Assembly: GCA_004212075.1 (NCBI GenBank)
Contig: RXIF01000010.1
Location: 62,001 to 126,000 of the forward strand
Direction: 5' to 3'
Origin: Candidatus Methanoliparum thermophilum
GTDB lineage: Archaea; Halobacteriota; Methanoliparia; Methanoliparales; Methanoliparaceae
Length of the DNA: 64,000 nucleotides
Shown here: piece after piece, positions 35,780-45,278 of the stretch
Position numbering within the stretch: position 1 is the first letter of the stretch
How the letters are laid out: every line of letters starts with the position of its first letter
The notes under the pieces: generated by a model
The model's database searches: none
The model's input: the letters and a program-made list of their open reading frames with translations, nothing else
What the model was told of the DNA's origin: nothing
Made by a program: the position numbers and the translations under genes

Positions 35780-37015
35780 ATGGAAGAATTTTCGGATACT
35801 GAGAGATATAGGTTTAAAAGGACTTTAGAAGAGTTAGAAGATATGAAAGGGCAAGGAACAGAGTTATTATCCATTTATATCCCTCCAAACAAACAAATCT
35901 CGGACGTTACATCCCAATTGAAGGATGAGATGGGATCTGCCTCTAATATAAAATCAAAATCAACTAGAACAAACGTTCAATCTGCTTTATCATCCGTTAT
36001 ATCTAGGCTTAAATACCATAGAACACCTCCAAAAAATGGGATGGTTATATTTTGTGGTACAATCCAACTTGGAGGAGATAAGACGGATATGAAAACCATA
36101 ATTATAGAACCTCCTGAGCCTATAACATCATATAGCTATCAATGCAGTTCTGAATTTTATATCGAGCCTTTAAAGGATATGCTAAAAGATAAGAAGACAT
36201 ACGAGCTTCTAGTTTTGGATAGGCGGGAGGCAACCATCGGTATCTTAAAAGGCAAAAAAGTCGAGATATTAAGATATTTAACATCAAATGTACCTGGAAA
36301 ACAGCGTAAAGGAGGACAGAGTTCTGTAAGGTTCTCAAGATTGAGAGTTATCGCGATAAATGAGTTTTACAAGAGGATAGGCGATGCAGCAAGCGAGATC
36401 TATCTTAACGAGAGCTTAGAAAATTTTCAAGGGATCTTTATAGGTGGTCCGAGTCCTACCAAAGAAGATTTTATAAATGGTGAGCACTTGCATTATGAGC
36501 TCCAACAGAAGATTTTAGGCGTGTTTGACGTTGCGTACACCGACGAGTCCGGAATCTATGAGCTTGTGGACAAAATAACAGATAGTATAGAAGGATTAGA
36601 GATAGCAAAAGATAAGAAGATCGTCAATAGGTTCTTGAAGGAGGTTATAAAAGAGAAAGGATTAGCAACATACGGTGAGAAAGAAGTAAGAAGGAATCTA
36701 TTGCTAGGTTCAGTAGATACTCTATTGCTTTCGGAAGGATTGAAGAAGGAGAAAGTAACGTTTAAATGTAGTAACTGTGGTAAAGAGGTTACTGAGACGG
36801 TGCCGTATCAATCTGTTGTAGAGTCAAAAATATGCGAATGTGGTTCTAATATGGTGATTAAAGATAGAATAGATCTGATTGAAGAGCTGATAAATCTTGC
36901 TAGCTCGGTTAGTACTGATGTTGAGATAATATCTTCTGAATCAGAAGAAGGTGCACAATTTTTAAATGCGTTTGGGGGTATAGCAGCAATCCTGCGATAT
37001 CAAACGGAGGGATGA
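35780..37015 (+). CDS. prf1: Peptide chain release factor 1 (aRF1)
   Basis: The 411-residue archaeal omnipotent release factor. The stop-codon-reading motif NIKS is in ASNIKSKSTRTNVQSAL. The peptidyl-tRNA hydrolysis motif GGQ is in KQRKGGQSSVRFSRL. A C-terminal zinc-like segment, CSNCGKEV with CECGSNM, is typical of archaeal forms. Its stop overlaps the argS start (ATGATG), so the two translation genes are coupled. The 256-bp upstream gap is AT-rich and I see no gene in it. Confidence 0.96.
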   Translation: MEEFSDTERYRFKRTLEELEDMKGQGTELLSIYIPPNKQISDVTSQLKDEMGSASNIKSKSTRTNVQSALSSVISRLKYHRTPPKNGMVIFCGTIQLGGDKTDMKTIIIEPPEPITSYSYQCSSEFYIEPLKDMLKDKKTYELLVLDRREATIGILKGKKVEILRYLTSNVPGKQRKGGQSSVRFSRLRVIAINEFYKRIGDAASEIYLNESLENFQGIFIGGPSPTKEDFINGEHLHYELQQKILGVFDVAYTDESGIYELVDKITDSIEGLEIAKDKKIVNRFLKEVIKEKGLATYGEKEVRRNLLLGSVDTLLLSEGLKKEKVTFKCSNCGKEVTETVPYQSVVESKICECGSNMVIKDRIDLIEELINLASSVSTDVEIISSESEEGAQFLNAFGGIAAILRYQTEG

Positions 37016-38721
37016 TGTTTCAAAAATTCATTGAAGAGGTATGCGACATTCTCAAGACGGTTGCCAGGGATATGGGTTGGAGTGGTGAAGATCTTTCGCT
37101 CGATTATTATGACAAGATTTCGGATGTATCTTCCTCTTTAGCATTCAAGATATCTAGAAAAGATAAAAAAAATCCAAAAAGTGTGGCAGAAGAGATTTAT
37201 CAAAGATTATCTCTTTTAAAGGACAAATATGATTTAATAGGCGATATAAAACTCATCGGTCCTTACATAAATTTTTATGTTGGTGATAAATTTATATCGG
37301 ATACTTTAAAAGAGGTCTTGAATAGAAGAGATGATTACGGCTCTTTAAATTACAAAGGGTCCATCGTACTCGAACATACTTCTGCAAATCCAGACGGTCC
37401 TCTCCATATAGGCCATTTACGTAATTCTATACTTGGCGACTCTCTTAGAAGAATTTTAAAAAAAGCTGGTTATTCGGTCGACGTTCAATACTACGTTAAC
37501 GATCTGGGAAGACAGGTTGCAGTGGTGGTATGGGGTATCGAGAATTTAAAGATCACGAACAATAATATAAAGGTAGATCATTGGATATCACAGATTTATA
37601 TCAAGGCAAACAGATTAATCGAAGAAGACAATGACTTCAGCAATAATAATAAAGATATAGATATCCTCTTAAGAAAGTTTGAGGACGGAGATAAAGATGT
37701 TATTGAAAAGTTTGATTTTGTCGTTGTTCAGTGTTTAAGAGGAATCGAGCAGACATTGAACGAGCTGGAAATATATATAGATGAGTACGTACGAGAGAGC
37801 CAATTTATATTCAATGGCGATGTTGAAAGGATAATATCTCGTTTAAAAGATACGGAGTATGCTTATTTTGATAATGGTGCTTTATTGTTAGATTTAAGTT
37901 CTTTTGGATTTGAGAAGGATTTTGTTGTTACACGAAGCAACGGAACATCGCTGTATTCTACTCGAGACCTTGCATATCACGCCTGGAAAGCAAGACGATA
38001 CGACGATATGATCGATATATTGGGAGCCGATCATAAATTGATATCAAGCCAATTAAAGACGGTATTGCGTATTTTAGGATATAAAGAGCCGAAAGTAGTA
38101 ATATTTGAATTCATCTCGCTACCTGAAGGATCTATGAGTACAAGAAGAGGAAAATTCGTATCAGTTGATGAATTATTAGAGAAAGTAAGGGAGCAGGCGT
38201 ATTTAGAGGTTAGTAAGAGAAGAGAAGATATAACAGAATTAGAAAAAAAAGAGATCGCTAATATGGTAGCTATCGGTGCGGTAAGGTATGATATCATTAA
38301 AATTTCTCCGGATAAACCAACTACATTTGATTGGCGGGATGCTTTAAACTTTGATAAAAGAGGGGCACCATTCATTCAGTATTCTCATACCAGGGCTTGT
38401 AGCATACTTAAAAAAGGTGGAGATTTCAGTAATCCTAATTTTGATCTATTAAGAGATCAAAACGAGATCGATCTTATAAAACTCATATCACGTTATCCTT
38501 TAATTATAAAAGAGGCTACAGATAACCTGAGACCAAATATCCTTGCCAATTATTCCAGAGAATTGGCAGAACAATTCAACCAGTTTTATAAGGATGTACC
38601 AGTACTTAATGCTGCCACCGAAGAATTAAGGTCTGCACGGTTAGCCTTAGTAGACGCTTTTAGAATTGTGATAAAGGATTCTCTAAGCCTTCTTGGTATA
38701 TCTTCACCTGAGATTATGTAA
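37012..38721 (+). CDS. argS: Arginyl-tRNA synthetase
   Basis: A 569-residue class I synthetase. An N-terminal arginyl-specific additional domain is followed by the HIGH motif in ANPDGPLHIGHLRNSILGD, LGADHKLISSQLKTVL, and the archaeal KMSKS variant in EGSMSTRRGKFVSVDELL. The C-terminal DALR anticodon-binding domain ends LVDAFRIVIKDSLSLLGI. It loads tRNA-Arg. ATG codons at 37012 and 37015 are both possible starts. Confidence 0.96.
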   Translation: MMFQKFIEEVCDILKTVARDMGWSGEDLSLDYYDKISDVSSSLAFKISRKDKKNPKSVAEEIYQRLSLLKDKYDLIGDIKLIGPYINFYVGDKFISDTLKEVLNRRDDYGSLNYKGSIVLEHTSANPDGPLHIGHLRNSILGDSLRRILKKAGYSVDVQYYVNDLGRQVAVVVWGIENLKITNNNIKVDHWISQIYIKANRLIEEDNDFSNNNKDIDILLRKFEDGDKDVIEKFDFVVVQCLRGIEQTLNELEIYIDEYVRESQFIFNGDVERIISRLKDTEYAYFDNGALLLDLSSFGFEKDFVVTRSNGTSLYSTRDLAYHAWKARRYDDMIDILGADHKLISSQLKTVLRILGYKEPKVVIFEFISLPEGSMSTRRGKFVSVDELLEKVREQAYLEVSKRREDITELEKKEIANMVAIGAVRYDIIKISPDKPTTFDWRDALNFDKRGAPFIQYSHTRACSILKKGGDFSNPNFDLLRDQNEIDLIKLISRYPLIIKEATDNLRPNILANYSRELAEQFNQFYKDVPVLNAATEELRSARLALVDAFRIVIKDSLSLLGISSPEIM

Positions 38722-38777
38722 GTCGCAAATATTATATAAAGATAGAGATATTTAATCGGTTTAAAAAGTGATATATT

Positions 38778-38957
38778 ATGAGTGATAAGAGAATAATTAC
38801 GTTAGAAAAGGAGAAAGAGACTAAAAATACGATACGATACAAGGAGATCGAGACGGAAGGGTCTCCATTAATTATGAAAACAGCGTATATACAGAAAGAG
38901 ACATTTAAACAAGGAAAAATCCCTGAAAAAATAAGTATAACGATAGAATGGGAGTAA
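38778..38957 (+). CDS. Small conserved-looking protein upstream of mch
   Basis: A 59-residue reading frame beginning MSDKRIITLEKEKETKNTIR and ending KISITIEWE. It alternates short charged strands (TIRYKEIETEG, PLIMKTAYIQKE), suggesting a small all-beta fold, and contains no cysteine. It has its own AT-rich promoter-like stretch after argS and lies 21 bp before mch on the same strand. I cannot assign a family with certainty. The ordered charge pattern and tight packing argue that it is real. Confidence 0.7.
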   Translation: MSDKRIITLEKEKETKNTIRYKEIETEGSPLIMKTAYIQKETFKQGKIPEKISITIEWE

Positions 38958-38978
38958 AAAACGAAGGATGTAGATAAT

Positions 38979-39911
38979 ATGATCAGTGTAAACGAAGGTG
39001 CATTGGAGATAGTCGAATCTATGTTAGATTGGGAAGAAGAACTCAATCTTTCAGTAAATGAGATGAAAAGTGGATCTATAGTTATAGATTGTGGTGTAAA
39101 CGTAAAAGGGAGCTACCAGCTTGGTACTATGTTCACCGAGATATGTATGGGCGGACTTGGAACTGCAAACATCGTCATGGATAAGATAAAAGATATACCT
39201 TTTCCTTTTATTAATGTAACTGTAAATCATCCTGCTATATCATGTTTGGCATCTCAAAAGGCAGGATGGAGCATAAAAGTCGGTAATTATTCTACTATGG
39301 GTTCAGGACCTGCCAGAGCATTGGCTTTAAAACCAAAAGACGTTTATGAACGGATAGATTATGAAGACGATTCAGATTATGGTATTATAGCTTTGGAAGC
39401 GGATGCATTGCCAGATGATGATGTTATGAGATACATTGCAGATGCCTGTGATATAGATCCGTCTAACCTTTATGCGATAGTTGCACCTACAAGAAGCCTT
39501 GTCGGATCTATACAAATATCTGGTCGGGTGGTAGAGAATGCTCTTCATATACTTGACGAGTTTGGATACGATGTGACGAAAGTAGAGAACGGTGTAGGTT
39601 TTTCTCCTATAGCTCCTATTAAAAAAGATGCGATGGGTGTTACAAACGATTGTAACATCTACTACGGATCTGTTTATATAACTGTAGATGGTTACGATGA
39701 GGTCTTTTCAAAGGTTCCATCCATCAATTCTAAAGACTACGGTAAACCGTTTGCTAAAATATTCAAAGATGCCGGGTATGACTTCTTCAAAATAGACGAA
39801 TTCTTATTTGCACCAGCGAATATCGTGGTAAACGATAAAAAAACGGGTGAAGTGTACCATTTTGGACGATTAAATCAGGATATAATATTAAACTCGTTCG
39901 GAGTAAAATGA
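38979..39911 (+). CDS. mch: Methenyltetrahydromethanopterin cyclohydrolase
   Basis: The 310-residue Mch interconverts 5,10-methenyl-H4MPT and 5-formyl-H4MPT in the C1 branch of methanogenesis or its reversal. Typical segments: SIVIDCGVNVKGSYQLGTMF, EICMGGLGTANIVM, VNHPAISCLASQKAGWSIKV and GSGPARALALKPKD. It is cytosolic. It overlaps the following hydrolase by 4 bp. With the coenzyme M genes it is the main metabolic marker for the lineage. Confidence 0.96.
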   Translation: MISVNEGALEIVESMLDWEEELNLSVNEMKSGSIVIDCGVNVKGSYQLGTMFTEICMGGLGTANIVMDKIKDIPFPFINVTVNHPAISCLASQKAGWSIKVGNYSTMGSGPARALALKPKDVYERIDYEDDSDYGIIALEADALPDDDVMRYIADACDIDPSNLYAIVAPTRSLVGSIQISGRVVENALHILDEFGYDVTKVENGVGFSPIAPIKKDAMGVTNDCNIYYGSVYITVDGYDEVFSKVPSINSKDYGKPFAKIFKDAGYDFFKIDEFLFAPANIVVNDKKTGEVYHFGRLNQDIILNSFGVK

Positions 39912-40513
39912 TTAATCGAGATTTGAAATTTTTAGGTGAGAACGATATAATTCATGCTACACTTTATGAGAGGTCTTCAGACAAAGGGGTAATTCTTGCC
40001 CCCCCTCATCCTCTCTTAGGAGGATGCCGGTGTGATATGCGTCTTGTAGAGATAGCAGGAAACCTTTATGATGAAGGTATATCGGTATTGGCGATCGATT
40101 ATAGATCAGAATATAGCGGAGGTTTAGGTGAAATTAAAGATGTTAAATCTGCGATAGATTTCGTTGGATGGAAAGAGATATCTTTAGTAGGATACTCTTT
40201 TGGAGCGACTGTCGTCTCTAATATAGTAGATGATAGAATAAAGTCTCTCGTCTTAATCTCGATAGTAAAAAAGATAGGAGATATCGAGGCGAAAATTGAT
40301 ACATATTATAGAAAATTGTTTATACACGGTAATAAAGATAACATAGCCCCTTTCGAAGAATTTTTAGAGTTATATAAGGAAGCTGCTGGAGAAAAACGAT
40401 GTATTGTCTATGATACAGACCATTTTTATTTAGGATTCATAGAAGAGGTCGCAAAAAGCGTCTCTGATTACATTATGAACGTTTTTGATGATTTCCAATC
40501 TAATAATATCTAA
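39908..40513 (+). CDS. Alpha/beta hydrolase
   Basis: A 201-residue hydrolase-fold protein of the small dienelactone-hydrolase-like type. It has GVILAPPHPLLGGCRCD after strand 3, the nucleophile elbow GYSFGA, an acidic position in FIHGNKDNIAP, and a terminal His in YDTDHFYLGF, giving a plausible Ser-Asp-His triad. The PPHPLLGG motif is shared with a bacterial and archaeal group of unknown substrate. It overlaps mch by 4 bp, so it is co-expressed with the C1 pathway. Confidence 0.85.
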   Translation: MINRDLKFLGENDIIHATLYERSSDKGVILAPPHPLLGGCRCDMRLVEIAGNLYDEGISVLAIDYRSEYSGGLGEIKDVKSAIDFVGWKEISLVGYSFGATVVSNIVDDRIKSLVLISIVKKIGDIEAKIDTYYRKLFIHGNKDNIAPFEEFLELYKEAAGEKRCIVYDTDHFYLGFIEEVAKSVSDYIMNVFDDFQSNNI

Positions 40514-40613
40514 CTATTCGACGTAACATAGTAAGTGAACGTGTCGCGAGTCAGCTCTTCATAATTGCCTTGCATATTATATCAAAATCTTCCTTTGTTA
40601 TTCTTATCGAGGA

Positions 40614-41267
40614 TTATAATCTAAAATAGTAAGAGTGGTGGGTGTATAGAGCGGCAAGAGGATTGTGACCTAATAATCTATCTTTTGCTGCAAGAACCGT
40701 CGTTGGCGCATTGCTATACTTAAAGAACAAAGAATCATGCCCGACGCAAAGCCCTAAAACGATGTTAAATTCGCTTTTTTCATTATTAAGTATAGCCGCC
40801 TGTGTTATGGGGTTACACATCGATTCATGTCTTCCAGGTACTATCTTATCTTCATCGTTCAAACCAACGTATTCTTTATCAAACGCACCACATTTACAAC
40901 AGACGGATAGGACGTCAAAACCCCTATCTTCCAAAATCTTTGTAAAATTCGATGTCTCCTCCTTTAGCCCGATACAAAATGCGATCCCCAACCTCTTATA
41001 TCCCATCTTCTCCGCAAATTCCATGATCTCTTCAATCCTGCACTTGATAGGATGGATCACATCGGATGGTCTTAAGTATCCATCCTTTTCTTGCTTTGCA
41101 GATGCTTGGTAAAATTTTAATAACTCTCCACTGTATTCTTTCATCGCTTCTTCTATTACTTCTTTCTTGTTTATCATCGGACAAAATTTTGGTTTCTTTG
41201 CATCTGGATCCGAATAACATGGATTTTTTAAACATTTTGCACACATAGATTTGATCTCTTCTTTCAT
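40614..41267 (-). CDS. DUF1847 family cysteine-rich metal-binding protein
   Basis: A 217-residue protein with many cysteines in the DUF1847 pattern: MCAKCLKNPC, FCPMINKKEV, GIAFCIGLKEET, VCCKCGAFDKE, SMCNPITQA and GLCVGHDSLFFKY. The family is found in anaerobes and is predicted to bind metal or Fe-S clusters; its function is unknown. It follows the dead sensor gene. About 100 bp after its stop contain no convincing gene. Confidence 0.85.
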   Translation of the reverse strand: MKEEIKSMCAKCLKNPCYSDPDAKKPKFCPMINKKEVIEEAMKEYSGELLKFYQASAKQEKDGYLRPSDVIHPIKCRIEEIMEFAEKMGYKRLGIAFCIGLKEETSNFTKILEDRGFDVLSVCCKCGAFDKEYVGLNDEDKIVPGRHESMCNPITQAAILNNEKSEFNIVLGLCVGHDSLFFKYSNAPTTVLAAKDRLLGHNPLAALYTHHSYYFRL

Positions 41268-41309
41268 ATTTTTTCCTCTATATTTATCTATATTGTTATC
41301 CGATAAGAT

Positions 41310-42958
41310 TCATACATCGTACCTCTTATTTTTGTCGTATTCATCTACAAACTTTTTTGCATATTTCATATACTCTGTATTCTTACCCAATTTTATCGAC
41401 TTTTTTATATTTTCTACTATATACCTCTCTTCAGACGGGACAATTTTCTCTATTAATCTTTCCGCATCTAATTTTTTGAACGTATCCATATCGTATCCAA
41501 AATCTTCCTCAAAAAGTGGACTTATGAATCGGATTGTATCTTTTTCATCCAATACTAATAAAGTATCAGGATAAAATTCTAAAACAGATTCAAGATAGTT
41601 TACCATCCTTTTGATCTTTTTCCCTCTTTTTGAGCTCTGTTACATCCGTGGCAGTCATTATAATATTTGTTACGTTTCCTTTTTCATCCTTCAGTGCTGA
41701 GAAGTTAAGAATAACAGGCATCTCAACTCCATCCCCACGTATGCTTACTACCTCACAACTCGAGTATTCTTCTTTTCTACAACGCTCTAGAGCCTCCCTT
41801 ATGGCTGATATAGAATCCTCTGTATGTGATTTTTCTACTGATGATCCTATCACTTCTTCTCTTGAACACATATGGAAGCGCTCGAATGCCTCGTTCACAT
41901 CTAAGCGTTTTCCGTTTGGATCTGAAATAGACATAGGTACAGGAACTTTTCTTACCAGCTCACGATTAAACGATTCTAATTTTTTGAGCTCTTCTTCCCG
42001 CTCTTTTGTAGTAGAGATCATTTTGTTTATATTCTCTCCAATCTGTCAATATTCACTACTGACAGCATTTAGATCAACCTCTGCTTTTAGATCTCCAGAA
42101 GCAACTGAAGAAAGAACAGAACCAAAAACAGAGATTGCTTCTTCAAGCTGTTCTATATTATTCTGAATTGTATCAATCATTCTGTTAAAGGTTTTTCCCA
42201 CGGCATCAAACTTCGTTATATCAATTTCAAGTTCTATTCTCGAAGAAAGATCGCCTGCATCGATTTTCTTAGCAACATCCGAAATTTCAGTAACTGGTTT
42301 AACAATTCTAACAGATAAATAATGCTCGATAAAAAACGCTATTCCTACCGATATAGCAAGTGTAATAAGAGTAAAACCACCTATCAATTTCATAGGTTTA
42401 GTAAACTCATCAAGATTTATTGCACTGCCCACGATCAACTCTCTAGGCTCATAAAAATCATAAACGGTCACTTCATGATAGAATTCGCCAGCGACGGGAT
42501 CTATCCAGGTAGATTCATAAACACCGCTCCGTGTATTAATCTCATGCTTAACTGTCTCAATAACTTTCTCGTCCGTGATTGTATCAAAGACATTTTTACC
42601 TTCCAGATCCAAGTATCGGTTTCCTATTTCGTTCCCCCTCAAGGTCCATTATCCAGATAAAGCCACTCTCCCCCTTATGCAAAGCTTCCTTGTAATTTCT
42701 TTCATCTCCAACTTCATATCCTATAAAAATATCCTTCACTAGCTTAAGAGCTTCCTGATCGCTTAATTTTCCCTCTTACTTCAACCTATCAATTGCATCC
42801 ATTCCGTGAATAACTGCTTGAGTCCTTTCCTCAAGATCCTTCTTGCTGAGTTCTTCAACCATATCTGCCACATACATATAGACTGAAATTCCTACAGTTA
42901 ATCCTGGGATAAGAGTAAAAATTACTACCAAGACTGTTATAACTGTTTTAATCTGCAC
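41310..42958 (-). pseudogene. Cache-HAMP-PAS-PAS sensor gene, decayed
   Basis: The minus strand decodes in pieces. A GTG start at 42958 begins QIKTVITVLVVIFTLIPGLT, a membrane anchor. A TAA at 42776 follows, then EGKLSDQEALKLVKDIFIGY of a Cache domain. A frameshift in a C5 run (42634-42638, plus strand) leads to YLDLEGKNVFDTITDE, a second membrane helix and a HAMP region (VKKIDAGDLSSR in approximate register). A TGA lies at 42046, then a PAS domain (VPMSISDPNGKRLDVNEAFE) and a further frameshift near 41610 into a second PAS. The sequence ends without a histidine kinase or MCP output domain. The in-frame stops cannot be homopolymer errors, so the gene is dead. Confidence 0.85.
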
Positions 42959-43163
42959 AATATTTAATACAGTATTTAAAATATATAAATAATATTATAA
43001 TTAAGAACCTAATAAATTAAAATTGCTTTTTATCCATCTTCTGGCAAAACTGAGTTACGTTTTATAGATGATTTATCAACAGAATGCCCCTTGATCTCTA
43101 TGAGACGGCATTGTTACTTTGGTATTTGACTATGATATGTGCTTATTATTTATCCGACATTTT

Positions 43164-43319
43164 TTACTTATTTTTATATTCAGTATAACCGCATTTGCCG
43201 CAGGAAAATCTATCTTTATGCTCAGATAAAAAGACACCTTCTCCGCATCTAGGACATATCTTTTTAAGACGTTCTATCTTATTATCTTTTGTTATATTGT
43301 AATACTTATTTATAGCCAT
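43164..43319 (-). CDS. rps27ae: Ribosomal protein eS31 (S27ae)
   Basis: A 51-residue zinc ribosomal protein: [20 protein letters not shown] followed by [11 protein letters not shown], a CxxC...CxxC ribbon in the small subunit. It follows eS24 by 2 bp, the standard archaeal order. In many archaea the next genes are kae1/bud32; here there is a 205-bp gap without a recognisable gene, then the dead sensor. Confidence 0.94.
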   Translation of the reverse strand: MAINKYYNITKDNKIERLKKICPRCGEGVFLSEHKDRFSCGKCGYTEYKNK

Positions 43320-43321
43320 TA

Positions 43322-43591
43322 TTATCTTTCCTCTGTCTTTGATCCTTCTATTCTTTTTAAGACATTTAAATCATCATATAGTTTTGCGTATCCTATAGTC
43401 TCACTCAGTCCTTTTCTTGATCTCAACGAAGAGATAACCAATAGTTGCTCGTTATCTATGTTCAATCGTGATGCTAATTTTTTAGCCATCTCATCCTTTT
43501 TAGGCGTTGGCCCATTTTGTTTTACCTTGAATTTGATCTCTTCTCTGCTTAATAACTTGTTTTTTTTCCTATCCAATAGCTCTATCTCCAT
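43322..43591 (-). CDS. rps24e: Ribosomal protein eS24
   Basis: An 89-residue small-subunit protein. It begins [20 protein letters not shown] and contains [18 protein letters not shown] and [16 protein letters not shown], the eS24 signature. It lies 6 bp after dephospho-CoA kinase in the aIF2-gamma cluster. Confidence 0.94.
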   Translation of the reverse strand: MEIELLDRKKNKLLSREEIKFKVKQNGPTPKKDEMAKKLASRLNIDNEQLLVISSLRSRKGLSETIGYAKLYDDLNVLKRIEGSKTEER

Positions 43592-43597
43592 TTTATC

Positions 43598-44149
43598 TCA
43601 CCTACTCAGTAAATAATCTTTTAATTCAGAACCTTTCATAAGTTTTAATATACTCTTAACTCTCTCCTTTAAATCTTTATCTATCCTTACCAATACAACA
43701 CCCTCATCTGGTTGACCATATAGAACGATAGAAGATATAGGTGCAAGAATGATAACAGGTATCACCGCTAGATCCTCTTCTCCTTCTACAATAATACCTG
43801 TCTTTTTATTTAATCCATCCTCGATCGCATCTACCAGATCTTTGGATATCATTGCAGGAGGATTTTTAACTTTAATGTATTTATACTCCTCTTTTTCCAA
43901 AATTTTATCTAGATTCTCTGATACCGACCCTCGTTTGGTACTTTCATCTATGATATAAAGATCCGGCGAAAGATCTGCCATGAACGAATAGTAAGAGGTA
44001 ATATCACCTACTACTATTAATTTGGTATATTCTTTGATATCTTTCCTCACTTTAAAGATGCATTCAAGTTCTTCTCCAGCATCTCCTCTATATAAAATAC
44101 CAAAAGGATCTTTTAATAACGGTCTAACCGATTCGGGTAACTCGATCAT
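43598..44149 (-). CDS. GTP-dependent dephospho-CoA kinase (archaeal, DUF359)
   Basis: A 183-residue member of the archaeal family shown to phosphorylate dephospho-CoA with GTP, the last step of CoA synthesis. Typical segments: ESVRPLLKDPFGILYRG, KLIVVGDITSYY, KVKNPPAMISKDLVDAIEDG, VEGEEDLAVIPVIILAP and LYGQPDEGVVLVR. It overlaps the Spt4 stop by 4 bp (ATGA). Together with the operon at 32.7-35.5 kb it completes most of the archaeal CoA route in this window. Confidence 0.9.
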   Translation of the reverse strand: MIELPESVRPLLKDPFGILYRGDAGEELECIFKVRKDIKEYTKLIVVGDITSYYSFMADLSPDLYIIDESTKRGSVSENLDKILEKEEYKYIKVKNPPAMISKDLVDAIEDGLNKKTGIIVEGEEDLAVIPVIILAPISSIVLYGQPDEGVVLVRIDKDLKERVKSILKLMKGSELKDYLLSR

Positions 44150-44325
44150 CTTACTCGGATAGCATACCTTCCAGGACTATCGATATTCAATTTTTTTGAT
44201 ATGTTAGATCTGGAAGGATCGATAATTATTAGATATCCTTGCCATTCATTACTTAAATCGGTTGAATGGCAAAAAGGACAGATATTACCCTCTATAATCC
44301 TATGACATATCTTGCATGCTGGCAT
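44146..44325 (-). CDS. spt4: Transcription elongation factor Spt4 (RpoE2)
   Basis: A 59-residue zinc protein: MPACKICHRIIEGNICPFCH, then LSNEWQGYLIIIDPSRS and a C-terminal GRYAIRVR. It pairs with Spt5 on RNA polymerase. Its start lies 26 bp inside the end of rpo7, and its stop overlaps the dephospho-CoA kinase start. Confidence 0.94.
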   Translation of the reverse strand: MPACKICHRIIEGNICPFCHSTDLSNEWQGYLIIIDPSRSNISKKLNIDSPGRYAIRVR

Positions 44326-44872
44326 CTTTTTCCAACTCTTCTTGTATCCATTCTAATTTTCCTAAATAGGGTTGTCTCATTGTTAAATTTATCTTTGTAC
44401 TCCTTACATCGAATTCGTTTATGCTAACTGTTGTGATCCTCGCTCGAACGATATCTCTCACAGTAATAGACCTTTTGCTATCTTTCTCAATCAATCGGGC
44501 ATTCTTCTCATCGTACGAAATGTAGCCACCCGAGATCTGACTAATATGTACAAGACCATCAAAGGGTCCTATATTCACAAAAATACCAAATTTCACGACA
44601 TCTATGACCTCACCCTCTACGATCTCTTGCTCGAGCGGTTCGTATGCCAAGGCAGAAAACTTAACGTTGAAATATACCCCTGCATCACCAAACAATATAT
44701 GCCCGTTATCTATATCTAAGATCTCATTTATCGTCAGTATCAATCCAGCGTTCTGTTCAATCCTCCCTTCCAACTTCTTTTTTAACTCTTCTTTAATTGC
44801 GGTCCTTGTATCACCATATATTCGATCTGGAGGGACTCTTATTGCGTCCAAGAGTATGAGCTTTTTATACAT
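44300..44872 (-). CDS. rpo7: RNA polymerase subunit Rpo7 (RpoE1)
   Basis: A 190-residue stalk subunit of archaeal RNA polymerase. The N-terminal RNP domain begins MYKKLILLDAIRVPPDRIYG. The S1 domain (about 80-165) has VEGEVIDVVKFGIFVNIGPF and DGLVHISQISGGYISYDE. It binds nascent RNA and TFE. It lies 7 bp after the PIN-domain gene and overlaps spt4 by 26 bp. Confidence 0.96.
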   Translation of the reverse strand: MYKKLILLDAIRVPPDRIYGDTRTAIKEELKKKLEGRIEQNAGLILTINEILDIDNGHILFGDAGVYFNVKFSALAYEPLEQEIVEGEVIDVVKFGIFVNIGPFDGLVHISQISGGYISYDEKNARLIEKDSKRSITVRDIVRARITTVSINEFDVRSTKINLTMRQPYLGKLEWIQEELEKDASMQDMS

Positions 44873-44879
44873 GTATAAT

Positions 44880-45278
44880 CTATTCCTCTATTAAAAATTT
44901 TTTTTGTCTTAATCTAATCACTTTGATCCCTCTTTTTTTAAGATCTTCGATTAACTTTTTATCGTTAGTAGCAACAGCCCCAATATCATCTGCCAAATAT
45001 AGTATGTCATCATCTGCGATTGCATTTTTCTTTAATTGTCCAAGTTCTATATCATCTTTTCTCTTTATAATTTTACAACGATCAGCCAAAGACATTGCTA
45101 CATTCACTGACATGATCTCTTTTTTTCTCTTGTATTTTTTGCTTAATATTAAAAGTTCATGTATCACAGATTCTGTTGTGATAAATTCGGTATATCCTAA
45201 CCTTATAAGCTCATCAAATATATCTATCTTATACTTGCCGGGTATCAAGAAGATATTGGTGTCCAATATGATTTTCAT
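44880..45278 (-). CDS. PIN-domain protein (Fcf1/Utp24-like)
   Basis: A 132-residue PIN nuclease-fold protein with the acidic ligands in [52 protein letters not shown] and the C-terminal basic [11 protein letters not shown]. Archaeal copies at this position, between aIF2-gamma and rpo7, resemble eukaryotic Fcf1/Utp24, which processes pre-rRNA. It overlaps aIF2-gamma by 4 bp. Confidence 0.9.
   Translation of the reverse strand: MKIILDTNIFLIPGKYKIDIFDELIRLGYTEFITTESVIHELLILSKKYKRKKEIMSVNVAMSLADRCKIIKRKDDIELGQLKKNAIADDDILYLADDIGAVATNDKKLIEDLKKRGIKVIRLRQKKFLIEE

Noticed and set aside
40560-40613. In-frame peptide RITKEDFDIICKAIMKS just after the DUF1847 stop
   Set aside because: It looks protein-like but is too short, has no start codon and matches nothing I recognise; it may be a relic or chance.
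42046-42048. Selenocysteine at the TGA of the sensor gene (and of the CMD-like relic)
   Set aside because: Both genes also have other stops or frameshifts, and the residues at these positions are not redox cysteines in the families.
42959-43163. Possible remnant gene between eS31 and the dead sensor
   Set aside because: Neither strand gives a readable protein fragment; only promoter-like AT tracts are visible.
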